Below are positions 1 to 9,628 of a stretch of 64,000 bases of DNA, piece after piece. Source of the stretch: Alkaliphilus flagellatus (GTDB lineage: Bacteria > Bacillota > Clostridia > Peptostreptococcales > Natronincolaceae); NCBI RefSeq assembly GCF_018919215.1, contig NZ_JAHLQK010000001.1, positions 404,430-468,429 on the forward strand, written 5' to 3'. The translations under genes were made by a program, and so were the position numbers. A model generated the notes under the pieces. That model was not told the DNA's origin. It did no database searches and saw only the letters and a program-made list of their open reading frames with translations. Each line of letters begins with the position of its first letter. The stretch's first letter is position 1.

Positions 1-563
1 TTACTTAGTGCCTCTGATTGGTCTAAATAAATAATAGGGAAGTTAGTCATGTAACTGTTTTCATGTATTTCATTATAATTGCCAACTTCATTAGGAGTAA
101 TAATATAATGAAAGTGCTTTTCCTTTTCTTTAATAAATGTTTTTCTTAGCTGTGAGATATTAGTATATTGATTCTTTTTTATCCATATACACTTCATTAT
201 TTTTTTAAATGGACTAATTGAAGTAAGTATCCCATTATAAGGATGGGCACCGTCAAAAATAAACATGCTAGGTTTATAAATATGTAGGATCCTACTAAGT
301 CTTTGACTAAGTGTATAGTCCCATTGTCTTGTTTTACTTTTGTTACATATCTCTAATGAAGGGAAATAATGTGCAATAAAACCTTCACGTTCTACAAGAT
401 GAATTGCAGGACAAGTAGTAAAAAAAACAATTTTTTTACTTGGATCAAGCTTCTTTACCCTTCTAGCAATTGCCAATGTTCTAGTTAAATGACCTAATCC
501 AACACCATTGGTTGGGGCAAATACAATTGTATCTACTCTTGTTTTTTTTGATTTTTTGTTCAT
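1..563 (-). CDS. Glycosyltransferase, MurG/GT28-like (partial, C-terminus outside window)
   Basis: Only the first 187 codons are in the window; the frame is open to base 1. The N-terminus carries a basic patch, then a beta strand and NGVGLGHLTR at residues 19-28, the glycine-rich loop with a conserved GH that opens GT-B enzymes of the MurG/UDP-glycosyltransferase type. The ATG is preceded by AAGGAG and begins 7 nt after the stop of the nucleotide-sugar dehydrogenase, so the two genes form a leftward operon. A role in adding a sugar made by the upstream enzyme is an inference; the acceptor cannot be told without the C-terminal half. Confidence 0.6.
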   Translation of the reverse strand, partial: MNKKSKKTRVDTIVFAPTNGVGLGHLTRTLAIARRVKKLDPSKKIVFFTTCPAIHLVEREGFIAHYFPSLEICNKSKTRQWDYTLSQRLSRILHIYKPSMFIFDGAHPYNGILTSISPFKKIMKCIWIKKNQYTNISQLRKTFIKEKEKHFHYIITPNEVGNYNEIHENSYMTNFPIIYLDQSEALS

Positions 564-570
564 AAAGTAA

Positions 571-1917
571 CTACTCCTTAAAAAATGCTTTTTTATTGTT
601 GTCTTTTCTATATCCTCCTAACAATACAATATTGTTTCCTCTATAATTTTTAGTAATATTTCTAGTATCGTAAATTAAACCGCTATTGTCTATGATAAGT
701 TGGTAATCTATATTACTGTGATCTGCTATAATTACTACAAGATCAACTTGGACTAAATTTGCTTTAGTAAGTTCTTGGGAAAAAATAGTGTTCTCACCAG
801 ATTTGAAATTAGAAACATATGGATCATGGTATGTAACCTCTGCACCCTTTTCTTGCAATAAGTGAAATATTTCTAATGCAGCAGATTCTCTTAAGTCATC
901 AACATCTTTTTTATATGCAATGCCAACAATCAAAATATTTGACTTATTTAAGCACTTGTTTTCAGAGCTTAAGATTTCTGCAATTTGATTTACAACATAT
1001 CGTGGCATATTCATATTGATATCGGTAGCTAATTCAATAAATCGATTGTAGTGGTTAAATACTTTTGCTTTCCATGACAAATAAATTGGATCTATGGGAA
1101 TACAATGTCCTCCAACACCAGCACTTGGATAGAAGGTCATAAAACCAAAGGGTTTTGTGGAAGCAGCATCGATTACTTCCCAAATGTTAAGACCCATCCT
1201 GTCTGCCATCTGGGTCAACTCATTAACTAAAGCAATGTTTACACTTCTAAAAGTGTTTTCAAATAGTTTGGCCAGTTCCGCAACTTGAGTAGAGCTAACG
1301 GGTACTATTGTGTCTACGAAAGATTTATAAAGGGCAATACCTATCTCTAAGCACTTATTAGTAGCGCCACCAATTACCTTTGGAGTATTTTTCACTTCAT
1401 ATTTTTTATTACTTGGATCAACTCGTTCTGGTGAATAACATACAAAGAAATCTTTTCCAACTGTCAATCCCTTCCTTTTCTCAATAACGGCAGTAATTAA
1501 TTCTTCTGTTGAACCAGGATAGGTAGTACTTTCTAAAACAATTAATACCTCTCTGCTTAAATACTTTATTATATTATCTACAACATTATTAATATAGGAA
1601 ACATCTGGCTGTTTTGCTTCTGTTAAAGGTGTAGGAACACAAATGATAATTACATCTATATCTGATAGAATGGAATAGTCACTTTCTACATATAAATTTT
1701 TATTTATGACAGCATCTATATCTTCATCATGAATATCTATTATATAGGATTTACCAGAATTTAATCTGTGTACTTTTTCTTCTGAAATATCTATACCAAA
1801 TACTTTAAAGCCTACATTTGATAATCTAATAGCTATAGGTAAACCAACATATCCTAAACCAATTACAGCAATATTTGCATGTTTATTTAATATTGAGTTT
1901 TCTAACATTAAATCCAT
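571..1917 (-). CDS. UDP-N-acetylhexosamine 6-dehydrogenase (WbpA/WecC-type nucleotide-sugar dehydrogenase)
   Basis: 448 residues, full family length. The NAD Rossmann motif GLGYVGLP lies at residues 20-27, the central dimerisation region follows, and the catalytic cysteine is in GGHCIPIDP near residue 270. The stretch TKPFGFMTFYPSAGVGGHC is typical of UDP-GlcNAc/UDP-ManNAc dehydrogenases of the WbpA group, which oxidise C6 to a uronic acid using two NAD+. ATG 1917 is preceded by AGGAGG at good spacing. It starts the operon that continues into the truncated glycosyltransferase. Exact substrate (GlcNAc versus ManNAc) is not decided by the sequence alone. Confidence 0.88.
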   Translation of the reverse strand: MDLMLENSILNKHANIAVIGLGYVGLPIAIRLSNVGFKVFGIDISEEKVHRLNSGKSYIIDIHDEDIDAVINKNLYVESDYSILSDIDVIIICVPTPLTEAKQPDVSYINNVVDNIIKYLSREVLIVLESTTYPGSTEELITAVIEKRKGLTVGKDFFVCYSPERVDPSNKKYEVKNTPKVIGGATNKCLEIGIALYKSFVDTIVPVSSTQVAELAKLFENTFRSVNIALVNELTQMADRMGLNIWEVIDAASTKPFGFMTFYPSAGVGGHCIPIDPIYLSWKAKVFNHYNRFIELATDINMNMPRYVVNQIAEILSSENKCLNKSNILIVGIAYKKDVDDLRESAALEIFHLLQEKGAEVTYHDPYVSNFKSGENTIFSQELTKANLVQVDLVVIIADHSNIDYQLIIDNSGLIYDTRNITKNYRGNNIVLLGGYRKDNNKKAFFKE

Positions 1918-2137
1918 AATTATCCTCCTAATTATTCTCCTAATTATCCATATTAATCATATATATTCTAAAGATCAATAGAATGCTACAGCTATACTTA
2001 TAGAGCTAATAAAATACATGCAAAATATATTTAATATATTAAAGGAATCCAGATATATTATATAGAAAATATACAATGTAAATATTTTTAATATTCAGTT
2101 ATATAGAAAATGTAATAAATAAGAAGGGGGACCTAGT

Positions 2138-3967
2138 ATGGGAAAAGTATTAAAAGAAAGAAAGGACGTAGATCAATCTTTAACATGGGACTTATCTGCA
2201 ATATATCAAACAGAAGAAGAGTATAATTTGGCTATAAAAGAAGCTGAGAAATATACTGAGGAACTAGAAAGCAAGTATAAAGGTAGGCTAAATTCAGCAG
2301 ATGTTATTAATGAATGTCTAGATAAATTAAGAAAAGCAACTCAAGTCATACACCTAACTAATACATACGCTTATCTTGCGGTTGCTGTTGATCAGACAAA
2401 TATTGAAAATCAAGCACGAAATGCTAAACTTACAAATATATTATCAAATCTGCAAAGTAGGTTAAGCTTTATAAGAAGTGAAATTATAGAAGCTGATGAA
2501 GAAGTTATAGAAGAGGCTATAAAAAGATCTAATGAAAATGCTAATTACTTAAAAGAAATAAAAGAATTTAAAAAATATGCACTCCATCCAGAAGTAGAAA
2601 GAGTACTATCTGCTTTATCTGGAATATTAAGTTCTCCTTATGCTATTTATAATAGGGCAAAATTAGCTGATATGGATTTTGGAAATTTCAATGTAAAAGG
2701 TAAAGAATATCCTCTTAGCTTTGTACTTTTTGAAAATGAATGGGAGTTTGAAAATGATACTGAAATTAGAAGAACTGCATTTGAAGCCTTCTCTTCAAAA
2801 TTAAAGGAATACCAGCATACCATAGCAGCAGCTTATCAAACACAGATTCAAAAAGAAAAAACCTTATCAAGTCTTAGAGGGTTTGACTCTGTTATAGATA
2901 GCTTGTTATTTCCTCAAAAAGTAGACAGGGAGCTATATAATAGACAAATAGATATAATCATGGAAAAACTAGCACCCCACATGAGAAAATATGCAAGGCT
3001 TCTTCAAAAAGTCCACAAATTAGATGAAATGACCTTTGCAGATTTAAAACTAGTGGTGGACCCAGAGTATGAGCCAAATATATCCGTAGAGGAATCAAAA
3101 AAATATATTAAAGGGGCCTTATCTGTCCTGGGAGAAGATTATTTACAAATGATTGAAAGAAGCTACGATGAGAGATGGGTGGATTTTGTTCAAAACAAAG
3201 GAAAATCAACGGGAGCATTTTGTTCTAGTCCATATGAAAGTCATCCATTTATATTAATATCTTGGACCGATAAGATGAGGGAGGTATTTGTATTAGCTCA
3301 CGAATTAGGTCATGCTGGACACTTTTATTTAGCACAGCAAAACCAGAATATATTCGATACAAGACCATCTACATATTTTATAGAAGCTCCATCTACTATG
3401 AATGAAATGCTAATGGCAAATTATCTTATGAAAACCAATTATGATCCTAGATTCAAAAGATGGGTTTTATCCTCAATGATAAGCCGTACATATTATCATA
3501 ACTTTGTAACCCATCTACTAGAAGCTGCTTATCAAAGGGAAGTATATAAAATAATAGATGAAGGTGGAAGTGTTCAGGCCTCAAAGTTAAGCGCTATTAA
3601 AAAAGATGTGCTTGAAAAATTCTGGGGAGACACAGTTAAAATAAATGATGGAGCAGAGCTTACTTGGATGAGGCAGCCCCATTATTATATGGGACTATAC
3701 CCTTATACCTATAGTGCCGGACTTACTATAGCCACAGAAGTAAGCAAGAGAATACTAAAAGAAGGCCAGCCTGCTATAGATGATTGGAGAGCTGTTTTAA
3801 AGGCAGGAGGAACTAAAACACCAGTAGAGCTTGCCAAAATGGCAGGGGTAGATATAACTACAGAAAAACCATTACTAGATACTATAGATCATATAGGAAA
3901 TATAATTAATGAAATAATAGAACTTACGAGAGAATTAGGAGAAGTTGATTCTGAACTTAATTATTAG
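2138..3967 (+). CDS. pepF: Oligoendopeptidase F, M3B zinc metallopeptidase
   Basis: 609 residues. An N-terminal helical region of about 200 residues precedes the M3 catalytic domain; the zinc site HELGHAGH sits near residue 388, followed about 25 residues later by the EAPSTMNE segment carrying the third ligand Glu. Length and the M3B-type WTDK motif before the zinc site fit cytoplasmic PepF, which cuts peptides of about 7-17 residues. The start has AAGAAGGGGG upstream. It stands alone, with its own terminator downstream, and is unrelated to the glycan genes on both sides. Confidence 0.93.
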   Translation: MGKVLKERKDVDQSLTWDLSAIYQTEEEYNLAIKEAEKYTEELESKYKGRLNSADVINECLDKLRKATQVIHLTNTYAYLAVAVDQTNIENQARNAKLTNILSNLQSRLSFIRSEIIEADEEVIEEAIKRSNENANYLKEIKEFKKYALHPEVERVLSALSGILSSPYAIYNRAKLADMDFGNFNVKGKEYPLSFVLFENEWEFENDTEIRRTAFEAFSSKLKEYQHTIAAAYQTQIQKEKTLSSLRGFDSVIDSLLFPQKVDRELYNRQIDIIMEKLAPHMRKYARLLQKVHKLDEMTFADLKLVVDPEYEPNISVEESKKYIKGALSVLGEDYLQMIERSYDERWVDFVQNKGKSTGAFCSSPYESHPFILISWTDKMREVFVLAHELGHAGHFYLAQQNQNIFDTRPSTYFIEAPSTMNEMLMANYLMKTNYDPRFKRWVLSSMISRTYYHNFVTHLLEAAYQREVYKIIDEGGSVQASKLSAIKKDVLEKFWGDTVKINDGAELTWMRQPHYYMGLYPYTYSAGLTIATEVSKRILKEGQPAIDDWRAVLKAGGTKTPVELAKMAGVDITTEKPLLDTIDHIGNIINEIIELTRELGEVDSELNY

Positions 3968-3995
3968 ATATAAATATTAATGTAATTTAATTAAG

Positions 3996-4046
3996 GGTCG
4001 AAATTATGTCATTGATAGTGATATAATCTCGACCTCTATTTGTTTT
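3996..4046 (+). terminator. Rho-independent terminator after pepF
   Basis: GGTCGA-A-ATTAT pairs with ATAAT-C-TCGACC across a loop of about 13 nt, followed by a T-rich tract ending in TGTTTTTG. Confidence 0.7.
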
Positions 4047-4162
4047 TGTCCAAGAACTTAGTAGCAATGATATTATACTAAACATATCATAAATAAGGAA
4101 AAATAGATATTTTAAATAATTAGTATATCTAATCGAATATATAACTTTAGGGGGAACAAAGA

Positions 4163-5173
4163 ATGTTTACAAATAAAACCTTATTAATTACAGGAGGCAC
4201 CGGTTCCTTTGGAAATGCTGTTTTAAATAAATTTCTTAATTCAGATGTTAAGGAAATTAGAATTTTTAGTAGAGATGAAAAAAAGCAAACTGATATGCGT
4301 ATTCATTATAATAATGAAAAAATTAAGTTTATTATAGGAGATGTCAGAAATTATGAGAGTATTTATAACGCTACCAAGGGAGTAGACTATATATTCCATG
4401 CGGCAGCACTAAAGCAAGTCCCTTCATGTGAGTTCTATCCTATGGAGGCAGTTAAGACTAATATTTTAGGAGCAAACAATGTAATAAATGTAGCAGTTGA
4501 AAATAATGTTAGGAAAGTAATTGTCCTCAGCACAGATAAGGCAGTTTATCCTATTAATGCAATGGGACTCTCTAAGGCTATGATGGAAAAACTTGTAATA
4601 GCTAAATCTAGAACAATAGAGGATGATAAAACTGTACTATGTTGTGTAAGATATGGAAATGTAATGGCTTCAAGAGGTTCGGTTATTCCATTATTTGTAG
4701 AACAGATTAATACAGGAAACGCATTAACAATAACAGATCCTAATATGACAAGATTCTTAATGACTTTAGATGATGCAGTAAATCTAGTAATGCTTGCTTT
4801 TGAGGATGGTAGGCAGGGAGAGATTTTTGTACAAAAATCTCCAGCAGCTACTGTAAAGGATCTTGCTACAGCAATAAAAGAAATATTCAATTCTAACTTG
4901 GATATTAAGGTTATAGGGGTTCGACATGGTGAAAAGCTTCATGAAACACTTGTTACTAAGGAGGAAAGAATAAGGTCTAAGGAGATGGAAAAAAACTTTG
5001 TAATTAGACCCGATAATAGAGATCTAAATTACAAAGAATCATTAAAGAATGAGAAAATGCTATTATCCGACTATACAGACTATAATTCTTATAATACAAG
5101 ACGTTTAAATATAGATGAAATAAAAGAACTATTATTAAAGCTTGATTTTATTAGAGATATGATAGATAAATAG
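4163..5173 (+). CDS. UDP-GlcNAc 4,6-dehydratase/5-epimerase, CapE/WbjB/FnlA type
   Basis: 336 residues, an extended SDR. The NAD(P) motif GGTGSFG is at residues 11-17; FHAAALKQVPSCEF and STDKAVYPINAMGLSKAMME mark the polysaccharide-biosynthesis SDRs. The usual catalytic YxxxK is replaced by MxxxK (MGLSK), the substitution known in CapE/WbjB, so the product is more likely an L-configured UDP-4-keto-6-deoxy sugar than the PseB product. The CapF and CapG partners that would complete UDP-L-FucNAc are not in this window. It has a GGGGG ribosome site and a stand-alone position facing the NeuD-like gene. Confidence 0.82.
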   Translation: MFTNKTLLITGGTGSFGNAVLNKFLNSDVKEIRIFSRDEKKQTDMRIHYNNEKIKFIIGDVRNYESIYNATKGVDYIFHAAALKQVPSCEFYPMEAVKTNILGANNVINVAVENNVRKVIVLSTDKAVYPINAMGLSKAMMEKLVIAKSRTIEDDKTVLCCVRYGNVMASRGSVIPLFVEQINTGNALTITDPNMTRFLMTLDDAVNLVMLAFEDGRQGEIFVQKSPAATVKDLATAIKEIFNSNLDIKVIGVRHGEKLHETLVTKEERIRSKEMEKNFVIRPDNRDLNYKESLKNEKMLLSDYTDYNSYNTRRLNIDEIKELLLKLDFIRDMIDK

Positions 5174-5181
5174 ATAAATAG

Positions 5182-5213
5182 TAAGAAACAAGTAGATATC
5201 TACTTGTTTCTTA
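5182..5213. terminator. Perfect 32-nt palindrome between convergent genes
   Basis: The sequence TAAGAAACAAGTAGA is followed by TA and its exact reverse complement. It lies 9 nt after the CapE-like stop and 5 nt before the stop of the convergent acetyltransferase. There is no long T-run, so it may act as a hairpin barrier for both transcripts rather than a classical terminator. Confidence 0.6.
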
Positions 5214-5217
5214 GTCA

Positions 5218-5874
5218 TTAATTATGCGACTTTATAACTTTTGCTGGAACTCCAACTACAGTACAATACCCTTTGATATCTTTAATTACTACTGAACCAG
5301 CGCCAACAATTGTAGATTCACCTATAATTACTCCAGGAATAATAGATGAACCTGTGCAGATAAAGCTAGATTTTTTTACGGTTACACAACCAGCACATTT
5401 AGCTCCAGGACAAATATGAACAAAGTCTTCAATAATATTATCATGATCAACTGAAGATAAGGTATTGAGAATTACATGATTACCTATTTGGGTAAATGGA
5501 CCAACTACTGCACCTGCCATTATAACAGTTCCTGCACCTATATTAACATTACTTGCTATAGTAGCACTTGGATGAATTGCAGTGTAATACTTAAGATTCA
5601 ATTTTTCATATTTTTTTACTATTTCTTCTCTTATTTTATTATTAGCAATAGCAATTATGAAATAGATATCATCATATTGGCAAGCTAATTTTTCTATAAA
5701 ATTTATTTTTCCTAGTATAGGGATATTTGAAAACCCCCGATTAGAATTATCATCATCTAAAATCCCTATAACCTCAAGTGGTTCCTTTTCTAGTTCTTTT
5801 CTTTTCGTTATAATATCTGAAACTACTTTTGCTTGAGAGCCCCCACCTAAGAGAACAATTTTTTTAATATTCAA
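5218..5874 (-). CDS. Sugar O/N-acyltransferase, NeuD/PglD family
   Basis: 218 residues. An N-terminal PglD_N Rossmann-like domain (LLGGGSQAKVVSD at residues 8-20) is followed from about residue 100 by left-handed beta-helix hexapeptide repeats (IGAGTVIMAG, IGNHVILNT, IGESTIVGAGSV). The histidine expected for catalysis is in SVDHDN near residue 136. Such enzymes acetylate UDP-4-amino sugars or sialic-acid-like sugars with acetyl-CoA. The natural substrate would be the 4-amino sugar made by a dehydratase and an aminotransferase like the two flanking genes, though it is read from the other strand. Confidence 0.85.
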   Translation of the reverse strand: MNIKKIVLLGGGSQAKVVSDIITKRKELEKEPLEVIGILDDDNSNRGFSNIPILGKINFIEKLACQYDDIYFIIAIANNKIREEIVKKYEKLNLKYYTAIHPSATIASNVNIGAGTVIMAGAVVGPFTQIGNHVILNTLSSVDHDNIIEDFVHICPGAKCAGCVTVKKSSFICTGSSIIPGVIIGESTIVGAGSVVIKDIKGYCTVVGVPAKVIKSHN

Positions 5875-6115
5875 TTTTGCTCCCTCCTACAAGAACACAA
5901 CTATTATTTAATTAAATTAATTAAGTACGAATGTAACATCCCATTCATCTAGTTTATATTATGAATGGAATAGAAGTATTGCTACTTTGTATAGATAATA
6001 ACAATATTTTTAATGGAGTTACTTTAGTAGCAAGGACTATAGGCTATACATATTATAAATACACAAAATTATAGTTGCTTAATAGATATTAGAAGATATA
6101 TTAGGAGGAAATAAT

Positions 6116-7234
6116 ATGAAGGTTAATTTAGGTGCACCAGACATTACACTAGAAGAGATAAATTTAGTTAAAGAAGTATTGGAATCTGGACTATTAAGTA
6201 TAGGTCCTAAAATAGAAGAGTTTGAAGCTGAGTTTAAATCATATTTTAATGTTAAACATGCAATAGGAGTGAACAGTGGAACAAGTGCATTACATCTACT
6301 AATTAGGGCATTAGATATTAAAGAAGGAGATGAAGTAATTACTACCCCATTTAGCTTTGTTGCATCTTCCAATTGTATTCTATTCGAGAAGGCAAAACCT
6401 ACATTTATTGATATAGATGAAAAAACATTAAATATAGACATTAATAAAATAGCTGAAAAAATTACCAATAGAACTAAAGCTATTATACCTGTAGATGTTT
6501 TTGGCCATCCGAATAATATGAAAGAAATTATGGAACTGGCTAGAAAATATAATTTGAAAGTTATTGAAGATTCTTGTGAAGCTATTGGTTCTGAATATGA
6601 AGGTATAAAGTCTGGCACATTAGCAGACGCAGCAGTATATGCTTTTTATCCAAATAAGCAGATTACCACAGGTGAAGGTGGGATGATTGTAACTAATGAT
6701 GATAATATAGCCGATTTATGTAGAAGTATGAGAAGTCAAGGAAGAGCTATTACAGGTTTATGGCTTTATCATGAAAGATTAGGCTATAACTATAGGATGA
6801 GTGAAGTTAATGCAGCTATAGGTATTGCTCAAATAAGGAGACTGGAAGAAATCATAGCTAAAAGAAATAAAGTAGCTCAGTTGTATAATGAAAAACTTAG
6901 GGATATAGAAGGAGTTATTATACCATATGTAGATCCAAAGGTTACAAAAATGAGTTGGTTCGTCTATGTTATAAGGCTAGATGAACGTATAGATAGAAAT
7001 GGTGTGATGGATTACTTAACAGAAAATGGTGTTGCTTGTAAGCCTTATTTTACTCCTATTCATCTTCAACCATATATGATAGATATGTTTAGCTTTAAAG
7101 AAGGTGATTTTCCGATTACTGAAAAGGTAGGGGAATCCACTATTGCATTACCTTTCTATAATAATTTAAGTGAGGAAGAGATGGATTATGTAGTTGAAAA
7201 ACTTATAGAAGGTATAAGTAAAAATACAAGATAA
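6116..7234 (+). CDS. DegT/DnrJ/EryC1/StrS family PLP-dependent sugar aminotransferase
   Basis: 372 residues. The family marks are all present: GVNSGTSALHLLIRAL near residue 53, the cofactor-binding Asp in EDSCEAIGSEY near 155-165, and the Schiff-base lysine in FYPNKQITTGEGG near residue 180. It transaminates UDP- or dTDP-4-keto (or 3-keto) sugars. AGGAGG precedes the ATG. With the CapE-like dehydratase and NeuD-like acyltransferase it would give a dehydratase, aminotransferase, acetyltransferase route to an N-acetylated amino sugar; that pathway is an inference from neighbourhood. Confidence 0.88.
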   Translation: MKVNLGAPDITLEEINLVKEVLESGLLSIGPKIEEFEAEFKSYFNVKHAIGVNSGTSALHLLIRALDIKEGDEVITTPFSFVASSNCILFEKAKPTFIDIDEKTLNIDINKIAEKITNRTKAIIPVDVFGHPNNMKEIMELARKYNLKVIEDSCEAIGSEYEGIKSGTLADAAVYAFYPNKQITTGEGGMIVTNDDNIADLCRSMRSQGRAITGLWLYHERLGYNYRMSEVNAAIGIAQIRRLEEIIAKRNKVAQLYNEKLRDIEGVIIPYVDPKVTKMSWFVYVIRLDERIDRNGVMDYLTENGVACKPYFTPIHLQPYMIDMFSFKEGDFPITEKVGESTIALPFYNNLSEEEMDYVVEKLIEGISKNTR

Positions 7235-7284
7235 CTGATAAAAATAAGAATTGAGTATATAGGTTGGTGAGGTGGTGAAAAAGA

Positions 7285-8646
7285 ATGAATGATTCGAAGT
7301 GTAGAACAAAAGATCTTGTCAGTGTAGTTATATCCATATATAACTATGGAAAATATATCTGCGAGGCGTTAGATGGGTTGAAAATTCAAACTTATCCTCA
7401 TTTGGAAGTAATTGTTGTAGATGATTGTTCAACAGACAATACCCAGGCGATTGTAAAACAATGGCAGGATAAGAATCAAGATAGATTTAATAATTTCATA
7501 TATCTAAAATTACCAAGAAATTGTAGTTCAGCTTGGTCTTTAAATATTGGTTTTCAACTTGCTAGGGGAGAATATATAGTTATACATGATTCAGATGATA
7601 TTAGTCATAAAGAAAAAATTGAAAAGCAAGTAAAACATTTGATTAAAAATCCTAATATAGCAGCAGTAGGAACCAGATTTCAAACTTTTTATGATACAAT
7701 AGATAAAATACTTTGGCCTGCAGCATGGCTTAGTTACGATGTAAAAGAGATAGAACAAAATTATAAGAGTGATCCTGTTAAACACTGCGTGTCATTTGGT
7801 ACACTATTATTTCGTGCAGATATAATAGATACGATAATAGGGTGTAGAAGAATTCCAGGGGTAGCTAATGATATTATTTTCGTAAAGGATATAGTGAGAC
7901 ATAATTATATATTGGATAACCTGGAAGAAGTACTTTTTAATGTAAGAATTCATTCTGAAAGACTTCAACCTGGTTATGAGGTAAAGCGACAGGAGAGAAA
8001 TAAAAAAGACCGTAGTAAGATAAAAGGGAGGGTTTCTGTAATACTACCAGTAAAAGATAACTTCAAAAGTATATTGAAGGCATTAAATTCTATAATTTCT
8101 CAGACTTATTCTAATATTGAAATAATTATTGTAGATGATTCTTCTAAAGGTAATGTAGAATTGGATATATGGGAATGGTATTCGTTGAATAAAAAGTTCC
8201 AGAAAATTGCAAATATACAGGATGTTTTTTACTTTAAGTTGCCTATTTCAGTAGGATATCCTTGGATTTATAATATAGGGGCCTACTTGTCAAAAGGAGA
8301 ATATATTGTTTTTCATGGCAATAATGCTATAAGTATTAAGAATAAAATTAAAAAGCAAGTAAAGTTTCTAAAGGATAATCCAAATTATACTGTAGTGGGC
8401 ACAAATTTTAATGGGAACACTCCACAAATTAAATTTGGATATAGTATTCAACATGAGTATATTGAAAATAAAACTCATTGTGTAAATATTAATACAATAA
8501 TGATAAGAAGTTGTGTAATAGATGAAATCATTGGTTTAAGTAAAAAGATAGATGGCAGAGAAGACTTTGAATTTATATATAGATTATTATACGAGGGATA
8601 TAAGATAGAAAACTTAAATGATGTACTTTACTATGAAGAAAAATAA
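7285..8646 (+). CDS. Tandem GT2 glycosyltransferase, second domain degenerate (paralog A)
   Basis: 453 residues made of two GT-A folds. Domain 1 (about 10-230) opens with VSVVISIYNYGKYI, has VVDDCSTDNT and the metal motif DSDD in VIHDSDDISHKEK. Domain 2 (about 245-450) opens with VSVILPVKDNFKSI and IIVDDSS, but the DXD position reads HGNNA, so it probably cannot bind a metal-nucleotide. The domain 2 fold may bind acceptor or partner. It is a clear paralog of the gene at 12323. Cytosolic; no membrane segments seen. The sugar transferred is unknown. Confidence 0.8.
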   Translation: MNDSKCRTKDLVSVVISIYNYGKYICEALDGLKIQTYPHLEVIVVDDCSTDNTQAIVKQWQDKNQDRFNNFIYLKLPRNCSSAWSLNIGFQLARGEYIVIHDSDDISHKEKIEKQVKHLIKNPNIAAVGTRFQTFYDTIDKILWPAAWLSYDVKEIEQNYKSDPVKHCVSFGTLLFRADIIDTIIGCRRIPGVANDIIFVKDIVRHNYILDNLEEVLFNVRIHSERLQPGYEVKRQERNKKDRSKIKGRVSVILPVKDNFKSILKALNSIISQTYSNIEIIIVDDSSKGNVELDIWEWYSLNKKFQKIANIQDVFYFKLPISVGYPWIYNIGAYLSKGEYIVFHGNNAISIKNKIKKQVKFLKDNPNYTVVGTNFNGNTPQIKFGYSIQHEYIENKTHCVNINTIMIRSCVIDEIIGLSKKIDGREDFEFIYRLLYEGYKIENLNDVLYYEEK

Positions 8647-8722
8647 AGGGTAGAAATAGCATAATTTATTTTGGTATAATAAACTTTAATACAATAGGGA
8701 TACAAAAGAGAGGTGCATTAAC

Positions 8723-9439
8723 ATGATTACAACAATATTATTTGATTTGGATGGTACTTTATTACCAATGGATACTGACTTATTTACTAAAAGATACTTT
8801 GCAGAATTAGCAATTAAGCTAAAAGAGCATTTTACACCAGAAGAAGTTACAAAACATATTTGGACTTCAACTAAATATATGATAAGCAATATAGATCCTA
8901 ATAAAACTAATGAAGAAGCTTTTTTTGAGGATTTCTATGGAAGAATCGATCATGAAGAAAAAATATTGAATCCTATTTTTGAAGATTTTTATGAAAAGGA
9001 TTTTAATAATATTAAAAATGTAGCTACTCAAAATAAATACATTATTGAAGCTGTAAAGCTACTTAAAGATAAGGGTTATAATTTAGTGGTAGCAACAAAT
9101 CCACTTTTCCCTGAAAAAGCTATCCTACATCGTATAGAGTGGGCAGGGCTTAATAAAGAAGATTTTATGTTTATTACAAGCTTTGAGAAAATGCATTATT
9201 GTAAGCCGCAACTAAAGTTTTATGAGGAGATTTTAAATAAAATAAAAAAACAGCCATTGAATTGTATAATGGTAGGAAATGATATAGAAGAAGATATGAT
9301 AACAAAAACTCTTGGGATGAAGACATATCTTATTGAGGATCATATTATTGGTACAATTAGAGGGGATAATAATATAGATTATAAAGGAAACTATGAAGAT
9401 TTTTATGAATTTGCTAAGAATTTACCTAAAATAAAATAA
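8723..9439 (+). CDS. HAD-superfamily hydrolase
   Basis: 238 residues. Motif I is DLDGTLLP (Asp nucleophile at about residue 8), motif II the Thr in VVATNPLF, motif III the Lys in CKPQLKFY, and motif IV is GNDIEEDM. A helical cap lies between motifs I and II. Such proteins are usually phosphatases of small metabolites, sugar phosphates or phosphoglycolate-like. AGAGAGGTG precedes the ATG. Its place inside a glycan gene block suggests a phosphosugar or related intermediate, but this is inference only; a general phosphatase is equally possible. Confidence 0.82.
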   Translation: MITTILFDLDGTLLPMDTDLFTKRYFAELAIKLKEHFTPEEVTKHIWTSTKYMISNIDPNKTNEEAFFEDFYGRIDHEEKILNPIFEDFYEKDFNNIKNVATQNKYIIEAVKLLKDKGYNLVVATNPLFPEKAILHRIEWAGLNKEDFMFITSFEKMHYCKPQLKFYEEILNKIKKQPLNCIMVGNDIEEDMITKTLGMKTYLIEDHIIGTIRGDNNIDYKGNYEDFYEFAKNLPKIK

Positions 9440-9454
9440 ATTACTTAAGAATTT

Positions 9455-9505
9455 AAATAAACAACTAAAGGAGAATACTTCCTATTGGTTGTTTATTTTT
9501 TTATT
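9455..9505 (+). terminator. Terminator after HAD gene
   Basis: AAATAAACAAC pairs with GTTGTTTATT, followed by a long T-run. It separates the HAD gene from the GNAT-PLP-ATP-grasp trio. Confidence 0.7.
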
Positions 9506-9628
9506 ATAGCACTTCTAATTTAATCTTACATAATATAATTACAAAATAAGGTACTATATTAAATTAATTAACATATTTTTAATTCAATAGATAGAAATGG
9601 TTCCAATTAGTTCTAAGGAGGCTATAGA

